Under the pieces are notes generated by a model. That model made no database searches, was not told the DNA's origin, and saw only the letters and a program-made list of their open reading frames with translations. A program made the translations under genes and the position numbers. A stretch of 16,601 nucleotides of DNA from an uncultured Erwinia sp. (GTDB lineage: Bacteria > Pseudomonadota > Gammaproteobacteria > Enterobacterales > Enterobacteriaceae), in assembly GCA_946221915.1 (NCBI GenBank), contig CAMIKG010000087.1, forward strand, positions 1 to 16,601, written 5' to 3'. How positions within the stretch are numbered: the stretch's first letter is position 1; each line of letters starts with the position of its first letter. This document shows, one piece after another, positions 1-7,020 of the stretch.

Positions 1-1
1 G

Positions 2-2107
2 ACCATTACTCTTAACCCGATCTTTGGCGACGGTATTCTGAATATCGCCGACCTGGCGACCGGGCAGGTCATTAGCGGCGTGGTCAACAATGTGGCGGCG
101 GGCACCCAGATCAACCTGACGATTGGCGGTTCCACCGTCACGGCAACGGTCGGTCAGAATGGGGCGTTTAGCACCACGGTTGGCACCGGTATTCTCGGCT
201 CACTGACCAACGGCACCCTGAGCATCGGCGCCAGCCTGGTCGACGCGGCGGGCAATACCGCCACTGCGGCAGGTAACCTGGTAGTGGATGTGATTCGCCC
301 GGTCGTGACGCTGACCTCGGTGCTGGGGGATGGTCTGCTGAACGCAACAGAAGCCCTGCTGACGCAAACTATTACCGGTACGGTGACAGGTGCGGAAGCG
401 GGATCGAAAGTGGTGGTCACTATTGGCGGGCAGCAGTTTATCACCACCACCACCGCCAGTGGCTTTACGCTGGCCCTGACGCCGGCGCAGTTGCAGGGCT
501 TGCTGGATGGCAACCTGACGGTCAGCGTCGCGGTCACTGACAGCGCCGGTAATACCGGTACCGCCAGTGCTGGTGTGGTGGTGGGTATTCATAACCTGCC
601 AACCATTACGCTGGATCCGTTGTTTGGTGATGGTGCACTGAGCCTGGTAGAGTCGCTGGTCACGCAAACCATTACCGGCACCGTCGCCAATGTGGCGGCA
701 GGCTCGGTGGTGAATATCAATATCGGTAATATTACCGCGACGGCGACGGTGGGCAGTAACGGACGCTTCACCGCCACGCTGACGCCGGATATTCTCGGCA
801 CCCTGCTGAGTGGCAACCTGACGGTGGGCGTCTCTGTTACCGATACCGTGGGCAACACCACCAGTGTCAGTACCGGGGTGAAAATCGGTATCGCCAATAC
901 GCCGACGCTGACCATGAACACGGTGTTTGGTGATGGCGTGCTCAACGCAGCAGACCTTAACTCAACGCAAACCATCAGCGGCACCAGCACCAATCTGCCA
1001 GCGGGCACCACGGTAACAGTGACCCTCGGCGGTAAGACTTACACCGCACTGGTGGCAACTGGCGGCGCATGGTCGGTTACCGTCTCTAAAGCCGATCTGG
1101 CACTGCTGTCTGATGGCACCCTGACGGCGACCGCTACTGCCACGGACGCTTATGGCAACGTGGCGACTCAGAGCGGTAGCGTCAGTGTCATCTCCCACGC
1201 GGCGCCAACGGTGACGCTGGGCACGCTGTTTGGTGATGGCGCACTGAATGCCGTTGAAGCGCTGAGCGCCCAGACGGTAAGCGGCACCTCGACCAACGCG
1301 GAAGGCTCCACCGTGACCTTGCGTATCGGTACGCTGACGCTCACCGGCACGGTGGCGGCGAATGGCAGCTGGAGTATCTCTGTGCCGTCAGCCAGTTTGC
1401 TGGCGCTGGCGGACGGTACTCAGGCGGTAAGTGTGTCAGTCACTAACGCTGCAGGCAATACCGGTTCGGTATCCGGTAGTGTGCTGGTCGGTACGCACAC
1501 TACACCAACGGTCGCCATGAGCACCATCTTTGGCGGTGATGGCTATCTCAACCTCACAGAGGCATCGGGTACGCAAACCATCAGCGGTACTTCCACCAAT
1601 GCGGTGGGCGGTACGGTGTCGGTTAACGTGGCAGGTACTGTGCTGACTACCATAGTGGCTTCGAATGGCACCTGGAGTATTTCGGTGCCATCCACCACGC
1701 TGAAAAACATCTCGGATGGCAGTCATACCGTGTCGGTGACGGTGAGTGACCGGGCAGGTAACGCGACCACCACCAGTTCGACCTTTACGGCGAAAACCCA
1801 TGACCTGCCATTAGTCGGTGTTGATATTGTGGGCGGCAATATTCTCGGCAACGTGCTGAGTTTGCTGACCAACGGCCTGACAGTAAGCGGCAGCACTCGT
1901 TACCTGGCGCAGGGGACCACGGTCTATGTATCGCTTGATGGCACGACCAGAACGGCAACAGTCGATGCCAATGGGCGTTATAGCGTGAAATTCGCCGGTA
2001 ACATATTGTCGAGTCTCAACGTTCTGGGACCGGTAGTGGTCACTGCGACGGATGTGGCAGGTAACCTGGCGTCAACCACCACCACGCTGGCGCTTGGCTC
2101 ACTGTTA
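2..2107 (+). repeat. Seven tandem ~300-bp units encoding Ig-like domains
   Basis: Unit boundaries, taken at the proline that opens each domain, are at 2 (start cut by the window), 299, 599, 902, 1205, 1505 and 1808, with the last ending near 2107. Units are 100 or 101 codons. They are clearly related but diverged. Units 1-6 share the FGDG (or LGDG, FGGDG) turn, while unit 7 has lost it (VGGNILGN) and looks like a capping domain before the linker. These are coding repeats, not a CRISPR or intergenic array. Confidence 0.9.
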
Positions 2108-2884
2108 CCACTGGCGACAACTGCGGCGGCGGCGGTGGCAACGTTCAGCGTTGCTGCGGATGAATCCACCTCTGTGGATACCAGTTCACTGGCAACCACC
2201 AGCAGCAGTGAGGACAGCACCAGCGTGACGGCGACGGTAGCCACCGCCAGCACCACGGAAGAGTCCGCTACCACCAGCGACACCAGTACCAGCAGCTCTG
2301 CCACGACGGAAAGCAGCAATTTGGTGACCGAAGAGTCCGACACCGCCACCACCACGGAGGAAACCACCAGTGCGGTCGCGGATGACAGCAGTTACAGCAT
2401 CGGTGGGCTGATGATTGTGCTGGCGGATGGCACCATCCACGAAGGGCAGGAGTCTGTGACCGGTAGCAGTGGTGATGACACTATCACCCTGACCAGCCTT
2501 GACTTCACCCACATCGATGGTGGTGCGGGCACCGATACCCTGGTGCTGGGCGGTGAAAACATGACGCTGGATCTCACCACGCTGGGCCTTGATATCAGCA
2601 GCATTGAAGTGCTGGATCTGGGTACTTCGGGTACCAACACCCTCAAACTGGATCTTAGTGATGCGCTGAAGCTGACAGATAAGCAAGGCGACGATCTGAT
2701 TATCAGAGGGGGCGATGGCAACCAGGTGATGCTCGCCAATACCGATGGCGGTGTCTGGAGCAATGTCGGTCAGCGCACAGTCGATGGGCAGCAATTCGAT
2801 GTCTACCACAACTCGGCGCTGACTTCAGACAATACGCTGGGCGATGTGCTTATCCAGCATAATCTGCAGGTGCATGTGGTGTAA
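2..2884 (+). CDS. Large type I secreted Ig-repeat adhesin (BapA/LapA-like), C-terminal part, 5' partial
   Basis: The reading frame is open from the first bases of the window, so this is the C-terminal ~960 residues of a larger surface protein. It begins with seven tandem Ig-like units of 100-101 residues. Each opens with a motif like PTxTL..xFGDGxLN..E and closes with a DxAGN-type strand. A linker of ~90 residues almost entirely Ser, Thr, Ala, Glu and Asp follows. The last ~165 residues carry GSSGDDTITL and IDGGAGTDTLVL, which resemble the calcium-binding, type I secretion C-terminal regions of BapA-like adhesins, and the chain ends in VHVV. No cysteine is visible, which is usual for these adhesins. 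Family knowledge: such proteins hold cells to surfaces or to each other in biofilms and leave by a dedicated ABC exporter, which is encoded just downstream. The N-terminal retention module, if any, is outside the window, so LapA-type and BapA-type cannot be told apart. Confidence 0.93.
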   Translation, partial: TITLNPIFGDGILNIADLATGQVISGVVNNVAAGTQINLTIGGSTVTATVGQNGAFSTTVGTGILGSLTNGTLSIGASLVDAAGNTATAAGNLVVDVIRPVVTLTSVLGDGLLNATEALLTQTITGTVTGAEAGSKVVVTIGGQQFITTTTASGFTLALTPAQLQGLLDGNLTVSVAVTDSAGNTGTASAGVVVGIHNLPTITLDPLFGDGALSLVESLVTQTITGTVANVAAGSVVNINIGNITATATVGSNGRFTATLTPDILGTLLSGNLTVGVSVTDTVGNTTSVSTGVKIGIANTPTLTMNTVFGDGVLNAADLNSTQTISGTSTNLPAGTTVTVTLGGKTYTALVATGGAWSVTVSKADLALLSDGTLTATATATDAYGNVATQSGSVSVISHAAPTVTLGTLFGDGALNAVEALSAQTVSGTSTNAEGSTVTLRIGTLTLTGTVAANGSWSISVPSASLLALADGTQAVSVSVTNAAGNTGSVSGSVLVGTHTTPTVAMSTIFGGDGYLNLTEASGTQTISGTSTNAVGGTVSVNVAGTVLTTIVASNGTWSISVPSTTLKNISDGSHTVSVTVSDRAGNATTTSSTFTAKTHDLPLVGVDIVGGNILGNVLSLLTNGLTVSGSTRYLAQGTTVYVSLDGTTRTATVDANGRYSVKFAGNILSSLNVLGPVVVTATDVAGNLASTTTTLALGSLLPLATTAAAAVATFSVAADESTSVDTSSLATTSSSEDSTSVTATVATASTTEESATTSDTSTSSSATTESSNLVTEESDTATTTEETTSAVADDSSYSIGGLMIVLADGTIHEGQESVTGSSGDDTITLTSLDFTHIDGGAGTDTLVLGGENMTLDLTTLGLDISSIEVLDLGTSGTNTLKLDLSDALKLTDKQGDDLIIRGGDGNQVMLANTDGGVWSNVGQRTVDGQQFDVYHNSALTSDNTLGDVLIQHNLQVHVV

Positions 2885-2918
2885 GTCAGCCGTAAACATC
2901 GCGCTAATTACCTCCACA

Positions 2919-2950
2919 GGGACCACCGCAAGGTGGTCCCTTTTTCATTT
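2919..2950 (+). terminator. Rho-independent terminator of the adhesin gene
   Basis: A perfect 9-bp stem (GGGACCACC pairing with GGTGGTCCC) closes a GCAA tetraloop and is followed at once by TTTTTCATTTT. It lies 35 nt after the adhesin stop codon. It implies that most adhesin transcripts end here, so the exporter genes need read-through or their own promoter. Confidence 0.93.
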
Positions 2951-3024
2951 TGAAAATCATACTTTGGCCTGCGAATTCAGCGATGCGTGTCGCGTCACGT
3001 CATTGATTAGCCCTGCTGAATCGG

Positions 3025-3052
3025 TTGGGTGCCAAATTCTGCCCCGTATTAT
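3025..3052 (+). promoter_or_regulatory. Candidate sigma-70 promoter for the exporter leader
   Basis: A -10-like TATTAT at 3047-3052 lies 16 bp after a weak -35-like TTGGGT at 3025-3030. It comes after the adhesin terminator and points at the exporter genes. The 16-bp spacer contains the left arm (3033-3043) of an 11-bp inverted repeat whose right arm is at 3089-3099, which would suit control of this promoter. The assignment is by eye only. Confidence 0.4.
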
Positions 3053-3071
3053 GCTAAAGGTGAGGCTATTA

Positions 3072-3212
3072 ATGTGTACTGGCCTGTCGGCAGAATTTGC
3101 GACAGGCTGCAAATTTACTGGCGTCAGAAGGAGGAAAAAAACGGCAAACTGTTCTATTAATTTAGTAGGCCAGCGGATCGGCCAGAACGATAAAGTTGAT
3201 GAAAATAATTAA
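3072..3212 (+). CDS. Possible small protein of 46 aa in the exporter leader
   Basis: The frame starts at an ATG with a good ribosome binding site (AAGGTGAGG, 6 nt upstream) and ends at TAA. The product would be basic in the middle (VRRRKKT), with three cysteines, an acidic tail and no membrane segment. I do not recognise it. The frame overlaps two inverted repeats (3082-3107 and 3094-3115), so the stretch may act as structured leader RNA rather than as a gene. The same frame can be extended upstream into the adhesin gene, but that longer version has no basis. Confidence 0.3.
   Translation: MCTGLSAEFATGCKFTGVRRRKKTANCSINLVGQRIGQNDKVDENN
3082..3115 (+). promoter_or_regulatory. Two overlapping, mutually exclusive inverted repeats in the exporter leader
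   Basis: GCCTGTCG (3082-3089) pairs perfectly with CGACAGGC (3100-3107). AATTTGC (3094-3100) pairs perfectly with GCAAATT (3109-3115). Because the two hairpins share bases, only one can form at a time. A strong Shine-Dalgarno-like GAAGGAGG follows at 3127-3134 but has no start codon at usable distance. This looks like a leader-RNA switch or protein-binding site, but no known riboswitch class was recognised. Confidence 0.35.
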
Positions 3213-3288
3213 TTTTGTTTATTGAGTGGATGCATCTTTGTTCGATATTAACAATCCTGGTTACTTATCGCTGCATAAGGACCGAAGT

Positions 3289-3402
3289 ATGGCGTCGACC
3301 CCGCAATTCTCTGTATCGCTGGCCCATTGCCGGATAGCGCGGGGAATGTCCGGTGCTCTCAGCCTTCAGTTACTGAGTTTTCGCCACACAAACTGTGGAT
3401 AG
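3289..3402 (+). CDS. Possible leader peptide of 37 aa ahead of the TolC-like gene
   Basis: The ATG at 3289 is preceded by AAGGA with a 7-nt spacer, a normal ribosome binding site, and the frame closes at TAG 74 nt before the channel gene. The peptide (starts MASTPQFSVSLAHCRIARG) has no membrane helix or recognised domain. It could be a translated leader, a spurious ORF or a small protein. Only the start context supports it. Confidence 0.22.
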   Translation: MASTPQFSVSLAHCRIARGMSGALSLQLLSFRHTNCG

Positions 3403-3476
3403 CCGCAGGGATTCGCCGTGGGTGCGGTTTAGCGCTCGCTGGCGACAGCAATAATCGCGAGAGGGTGATGTTAATA

Positions 3477-4829
3477 ATGAACAAAATCGTAGTTTGCTGT
3501 TGCCTGGGGGCGGCATGCTGGGCCTCTGGCTTTTCAGCGTTTGCCGCGAAAGAACCCAAGGCCGAATTTAACTGGCGGGCAGCGCCGAGCGAGGAGCAGA
3601 TTGCCACGCTGAGCTTACGCGAGGCGATCTTACGTGCTTTTGCCCGCAACCCCAAAATTGCCGAAGCCGCGGCGCAGATTCATATCGGCGAAGCCGAACT
3701 GGATGCCGCACGCAGCGCCTGGTTTCCGCAAATATCTTTGAGCGCCAGCGGTGGCCGTTCCAACCAGACCGATTCGGCAGGCAGCCTGAACAATAATGCC
3801 TCCGGCGGCCTGACCCTCAGTCAGTTGCTGTGGGATTTTGGCCGTACCAACGGCGCGATTGATGAACAGCATGCGCTGTCAGAAGCCTATCGTTTCGGCC
3901 TCTACGACACCATGACCACGGTGGCGCAGGACACCCTGCAGGCGTATTTGCAGGTTAAGCGCTATCAGGCGCTGGTGGTGGCATCACGCGATAACATCAC
4001 CTCACTGGAGCGCGTGCGTGATATTGCGCAGATGCGTGCGGACGCCGGGCTAAGTTCACAATCGGATGTGCTGCAGGCGGGCACCCGCATCGCCGGGATG
4101 CGCGCCACGCTGGAGCAGTATCGCGCCCAGCAGCGCTCCGCGACGGCGCAACTCACCGTGCTGACCGGCGTGGTGTCAGATAACCTGCCGGAACTGCCGC
4201 AGAGCCTGCTGCAACAGCAGGTCACCCTCGACAAAATCGCCTACGAGAAGAGCGCTGCCGTGCGCAGTGCGCAGGCCAAACAGGAAGCGGCGCGTGAGCG
4301 CGTGCGTCAGGCGCAATCCAACCACTGGCCGACCATCAAAGTGCAGGCTGCGCGCACCCGCTATGAGAACGACAACCGCTCCTACTGGGACGATCAGATG
4401 CAGCTGCAGATGGAAGCGCCGATTTATCAGGGCGGAGCGGTCAACGCCAAAACCCGTTCGGCGGAAGGGGAGCGTGAAGCGGCGCAGGCGGCGATTGAGC
4501 AGTCGAAGCTGGATATCAACCAGCGCGCCTCCACCGCCTATGCCGACATGATCGGCGCGCAGCAGCGCCAGCAGGCGGGCGAGGATCAGCTTGCCAGCGC
4601 CGACCATACCCGTTCGGTGTATGCCGATGAGTACAAACTGAATAAACGCAGCCTGAACGATCTGCTCAGCGTTGAACAGGATGTGTTCCAGGCCGACAGC
4701 ATGCGCACCATGGCGCTGTATGACGGCTGGGACGCCACGGTGCGCTATGCCGCGGCGGTCGACAATCTGCTCGACATTATGGGCATCGACCGCGAAGCCA
4801 GCAGCGGACAAACCCTGCCATCGCTGTAA
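3477..4829 (+). CDS. TolC-like outer-membrane channel of the adhesin exporter
   Basis: This is a TolC-family outer-membrane efflux protein of 450 residues, the exit duct of a type I secretion system (comparable to LapE or Salmonella BapB). The chosen ATG is 11 nt after GAGGG. An in-frame ATG three codons earlier (3468) would leave only 2 nt of spacing. Residues 1-23 form a signal peptide ending in SAFA-A before KEPKAEF. It carries a cluster of cysteines (VVCCCLGAAC), but the -3 position of the last one is Gly, so a lipoprotein is unlikely. The mature part has the two-fold OEP pattern of helical hairpins: LREAILRAFARNPKIAEA early, LLWDFGRTNGAI in the first half, APIYQGGAVNAKTR in the second, and LLSVEQDVFQAD near the end. 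It is slightly shorter than E. coli TolC (493 aa with signal). The ABC transporter gene starts 37 nt downstream. Confidence 0.9.
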   Translation: MNKIVVCCCLGAACWASGFSAFAAKEPKAEFNWRAAPSEEQIATLSLREAILRAFARNPKIAEAAAQIHIGEAELDAARSAWFPQISLSASGGRSNQTDSAGSLNNNASGGLTLSQLLWDFGRTNGAIDEQHALSEAYRFGLYDTMTTVAQDTLQAYLQVKRYQALVVASRDNITSLERVRDIAQMRADAGLSSQSDVLQAGTRIAGMRATLEQYRAQQRSATAQLTVLTGVVSDNLPELPQSLLQQQVTLDKIAYEKSAAVRSAQAKQEAARERVRQAQSNHWPTIKVQAARTRYENDNRSYWDDQMQLQMEAPIYQGGAVNAKTRSAEGEREAAQAAIEQSKLDINQRASTAYADMIGAQQRQQAGEDQLASADHTRSVYADEYKLNKRSLNDLLSVEQDVFQADSMRTMALYDGWDATVRYAAAVDNLLDIMGIDREASSGQTLPSL

Positions 4830-4866
4830 GCGTTGAGCGGTGTATCACGAATAAAAGGCAGTCACC

Positions 4867-7020
4867 ATGACGACACAAACCGCAAGTACGGAAAACTGGA
4901 TAGAGGCAATGCTGCGCGTGGCGGCGCGCTTCGGCAAACCGGCGGATGGCGGCACGCTGCGTCAGCAAATGCGCTGGTTTGAACATCTTAGCGCCAGCCA
5001 GCAGCTGGAGCGTCTGGCCGGTCTGCTGGGCCTGCATATGACCATGATGCCGCGCGATAAAATCCGCTGGCGGCAGGAGGTCACGCCGGTGGTGCTGATC
5101 CTGCAAAATGGCAGCGTCGCCGTGGTCGAAGCGATTGATGGTGAAGGCAATGTGCGTTACTGGCTGAGTGACGGCGGTGACGTGGTGCGTGAGACAGAGC
5201 TGGCGCTGCTGCTGGCGCAAAGCCACGATCAGGTGGCGATTGTTGGTGTGGCGGCGCGCGGGCGCGATGCGCGTATTGATGAGTTTGTCCAGCCGTATAA
5301 AAAGCACTGGTTCTGGCACCATTTTCGCGGCATGGGGCGGCGTATCGCCGAGATCTCGCTGGCGTCGGTAGTGGGCAACGTGCTGGCGCTGGCGGGGATT
5401 CTGTTCTCGATGCAGGTTTATGACCGGGTGATCCCGGCGCAGTCGGAGTCGACGCTGTGGGTGCTGTTTGTTGGCGTGCTGTTTGCCGCCGCGATTGAAT
5501 ACGCGATCCGTCTGATGCGCACCCAGGTGTCGGATCTGATGGGTAAGCGCGTCGACCTCAAGGTCTCGTCGATGCTGTTTGCCCGTGCAATGAACATCCG
5601 CAACGAGGCGCGACCGAAATCCACAGGTTCATTTATCTCTCAGCTGCGTGAAATCGACCAGGTGCGCGAACTGCTGACCTCCACCACGCTGGGGGCGGCG
5701 GCGGATATGCCGTTTGTTATTTTGTTCCTGTTCCTGATGGCGTTTATCGGCGGACCGCTGGTGATTATTCCGCTGCTGGCGATCCCGCTGATTGTTATCC
5801 CCGGTCTGCTGGTGCAAATCCCGATGGCGAAGCTGGCGAAAGAGGGGATGCGTGAAGGAGCGCTGCGTAACGCGGTGCTGGTGGAAACCATTGAGGGCAT
5901 CGAAGATATCAAAGCGCTGCAGGCGGAACCCTATTTCCAGCGCCAGTGGGAGCAAACCCACGAAGTGAGCGCGGCGATTGGCATGAAGCAGCGCCTGTGG
6001 GGCGCGCGCCTGAGCGGCTGGGCCTCCACCGTGCAGCAGCTGACCTACGCCGGTATGCTGGTGTTTGGCGTCTATCTGGTGCTCAACGGCGATATCACCA
6101 CCGGTACGCTGGTGGCCAGCAGTCTGCTGTCGTCGCGCACCATTGCGCCACTGATGCAGCTGACAATGGTGTTCTCGCGCTGGCAGCATGCTAAAAGTGC
6201 GATGAACGGGCTGGACGAGCTGCTGAAACGGCCGCTCGATCAGCCGGAAGAGGGCGAAATCGCCCACTGTCCGACGCTGGCGGGCCATTATGAACTGCGT
6301 CATGTGCAGTACACCTATGATGAAGAGAACGTCAAAAACGTTATCAACATTAACCAGCTGCAGATTAAACCGGGTGAGCGCGTCGCGATTCTCGGCAAGG
6401 TGGGCGCCGGGAAATCGACGCTGCTGAAGCTACTGGCCGGGCAGGCCACCGCCACCCAGGGCAAGGTGGTGGTGGACGGCGTCGATATCAGCCGTATTGA
6501 CCCGGTGGATCTGCGGCGGCAGCTGGGCTGGTTATCACAGGATTCACGTCTGTTCTTTGGCACCCTGCGGCAGAATCTGATGCTGGGCAACCCCCATGCC
6601 AGCGAGCAGGAGATGCTGCAGGCGCTGCGTATCAGCGGTGCGCTGGGCCTGGTGCAGCAGGATGCCGCCAGTCTCGACCGGGTGATCAACGAAGGCGGCC
6701 GCGGACTTTCCGGCGGGCAGCGTCAGATGGTGTTGCTGAGCCGCATGATCCTGCGCCAGCCGCAGGTGGTGTTAATGGATGAGCCGACGGCGTCGATGGA
6801 TGAGCAGCTGGAGGAGTATGTACTGCGGCAGATGGAAGGCTGGCTCTCTGGCCGTACGCTGGTGCTGGTCACCCATCGCCCGACACTGCTGAAACTGGTG
6901 AATCGCATTGTGGTGATGGATAACGGGCGCATTATTGCCGATGCGCCACGCGATGAAATTTTACGTGCGGCTACCAGCCAGAAACCGGCGACGGCTGCCA
7001 ATTCCGGAGATGCCGCATGA
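4867..7020 (+). CDS. Type I secretion ABC transporter (LapB/BapC-like)
   Basis: This is a 717-residue inner-membrane ATPase/permease that powers export of the adhesin. The N-terminal ~130 residues resemble the C39-like domain of RTX exporters and show no catalytic cysteine, so it should bind substrate rather than cut a leader. The membrane domain spans roughly residues 155-430 with several hydrophobic segments (for example at 5356-5415 and 5710-5820). The ATPase domain is complete: Walker A GKVGAGKST at residue 510, Q-loop LSQDSRLFFGTL, signature LSGGQ at 614, Walker B VVLMDE ending at E639, and the switch histidine in VTHRP (H670). It uses ATG with a weak AAAGGCA upstream. Its stop overlaps the start of the adaptor gene by 4 nt (ATGA), which indicates translational coupling. 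Confidence 0.95.
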   Translation: MTTQTASTENWIEAMLRVAARFGKPADGGTLRQQMRWFEHLSASQQLERLAGLLGLHMTMMPRDKIRWRQEVTPVVLILQNGSVAVVEAIDGEGNVRYWLSDGGDVVRETELALLLAQSHDQVAIVGVAARGRDARIDEFVQPYKKHWFWHHFRGMGRRIAEISLASVVGNVLALAGILFSMQVYDRVIPAQSESTLWVLFVGVLFAAAIEYAIRLMRTQVSDLMGKRVDLKVSSMLFARAMNIRNEARPKSTGSFISQLREIDQVRELLTSTTLGAAADMPFVILFLFLMAFIGGPLVIIPLLAIPLIVIPGLLVQIPMAKLAKEGMREGALRNAVLVETIEGIEDIKALQAEPYFQRQWEQTHEVSAAIGMKQRLWGARLSGWASTVQQLTYAGMLVFGVYLVLNGDITTGTLVASSLLSSRTIAPLMQLTMVFSRWQHAKSAMNGLDELLKRPLDQPEEGEIAHCPTLAGHYELRHVQYTYDEENVKNVININQLQIKPGERVAILGKVGAGKSTLLKLLAGQATATQGKVVVDGVDISRIDPVDLRRQLGWLSQDSRLFFGTLRQNLMLGNPHASEQEMLQALRISGALGLVQQDAASLDRVINEGGRGLSGGQRQMVLLSRMILRQPQVVLMDEPTASMDEQLEEYVLRQMEGWLSGRTLVLVTHRPTLLKLVNRIVVMDNGRIIADAPRDEILRAATSQKPATAANSGDAA

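Larger units (their letters stand above)
2951..3476 (+). other. 526-bp leader between adhesin terminator and exporter genes
   Basis: No full-sized gene is visible in this stretch. It holds a candidate promoter (3025-3052), an 11-bp inverted repeat (3033-3043 with 3089-3099), two exclusive hairpins and two small ORFs with ribosome binding sites. The length is unusual for a simple operon junction and suggests the exporter is regulated separately from the adhesin. Confidence 0.6.

Noticed and set aside
2..2107. Regular ~300-bp repeats as a CRISPR or satellite array
   Set aside because: The repeats stay in one open reading frame and encode Ig-like domains. Unit size and divergence do not fit CRISPR.
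2844..3212. 122-aa plus-strand ORF starting inside the adhesin gene
   Set aside because: It starts within the adhesin coding end in another frame and runs through the terminator. Only its last 46 codons, with their own ribosome binding site, deserve mention.
3327..3476. Longer N-terminus for the TolC-like protein, from a TTG
   Set aside because: It would put 50 uncharged, non-secretory residues before a clear signal peptide, and the internal ATG has a ribosome binding site.
3240..3476. Known riboswitch (for example cyclic-di-GMP GEMM class) before the exporter genes
   Set aside because: The conserved loop sequences of those classes were not found by eye. Only generic hairpins are present.
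3477..3560. Lipoprotein signal in the TolC-like protein
   Set aside because: Cysteines in the signal sequence do not follow a proper lipobox (LGAAC has Gly at -3). A standard signal peptidase I site after FAA fits better.
4176..4811. 211-aa minus-strand ORF opposite the TolC-like gene
   Set aside because: It is a shadow of the coding strand in GC-rich DNA, with no recognisable domain.
5629..6303. 224-aa minus-strand ORF opposite the ABC transporter gene
   Set aside because: The composition (His, Gln, Arg rich) is that of a reverse-strand shadow, and the transporter on the plus strand is complete and conserved.
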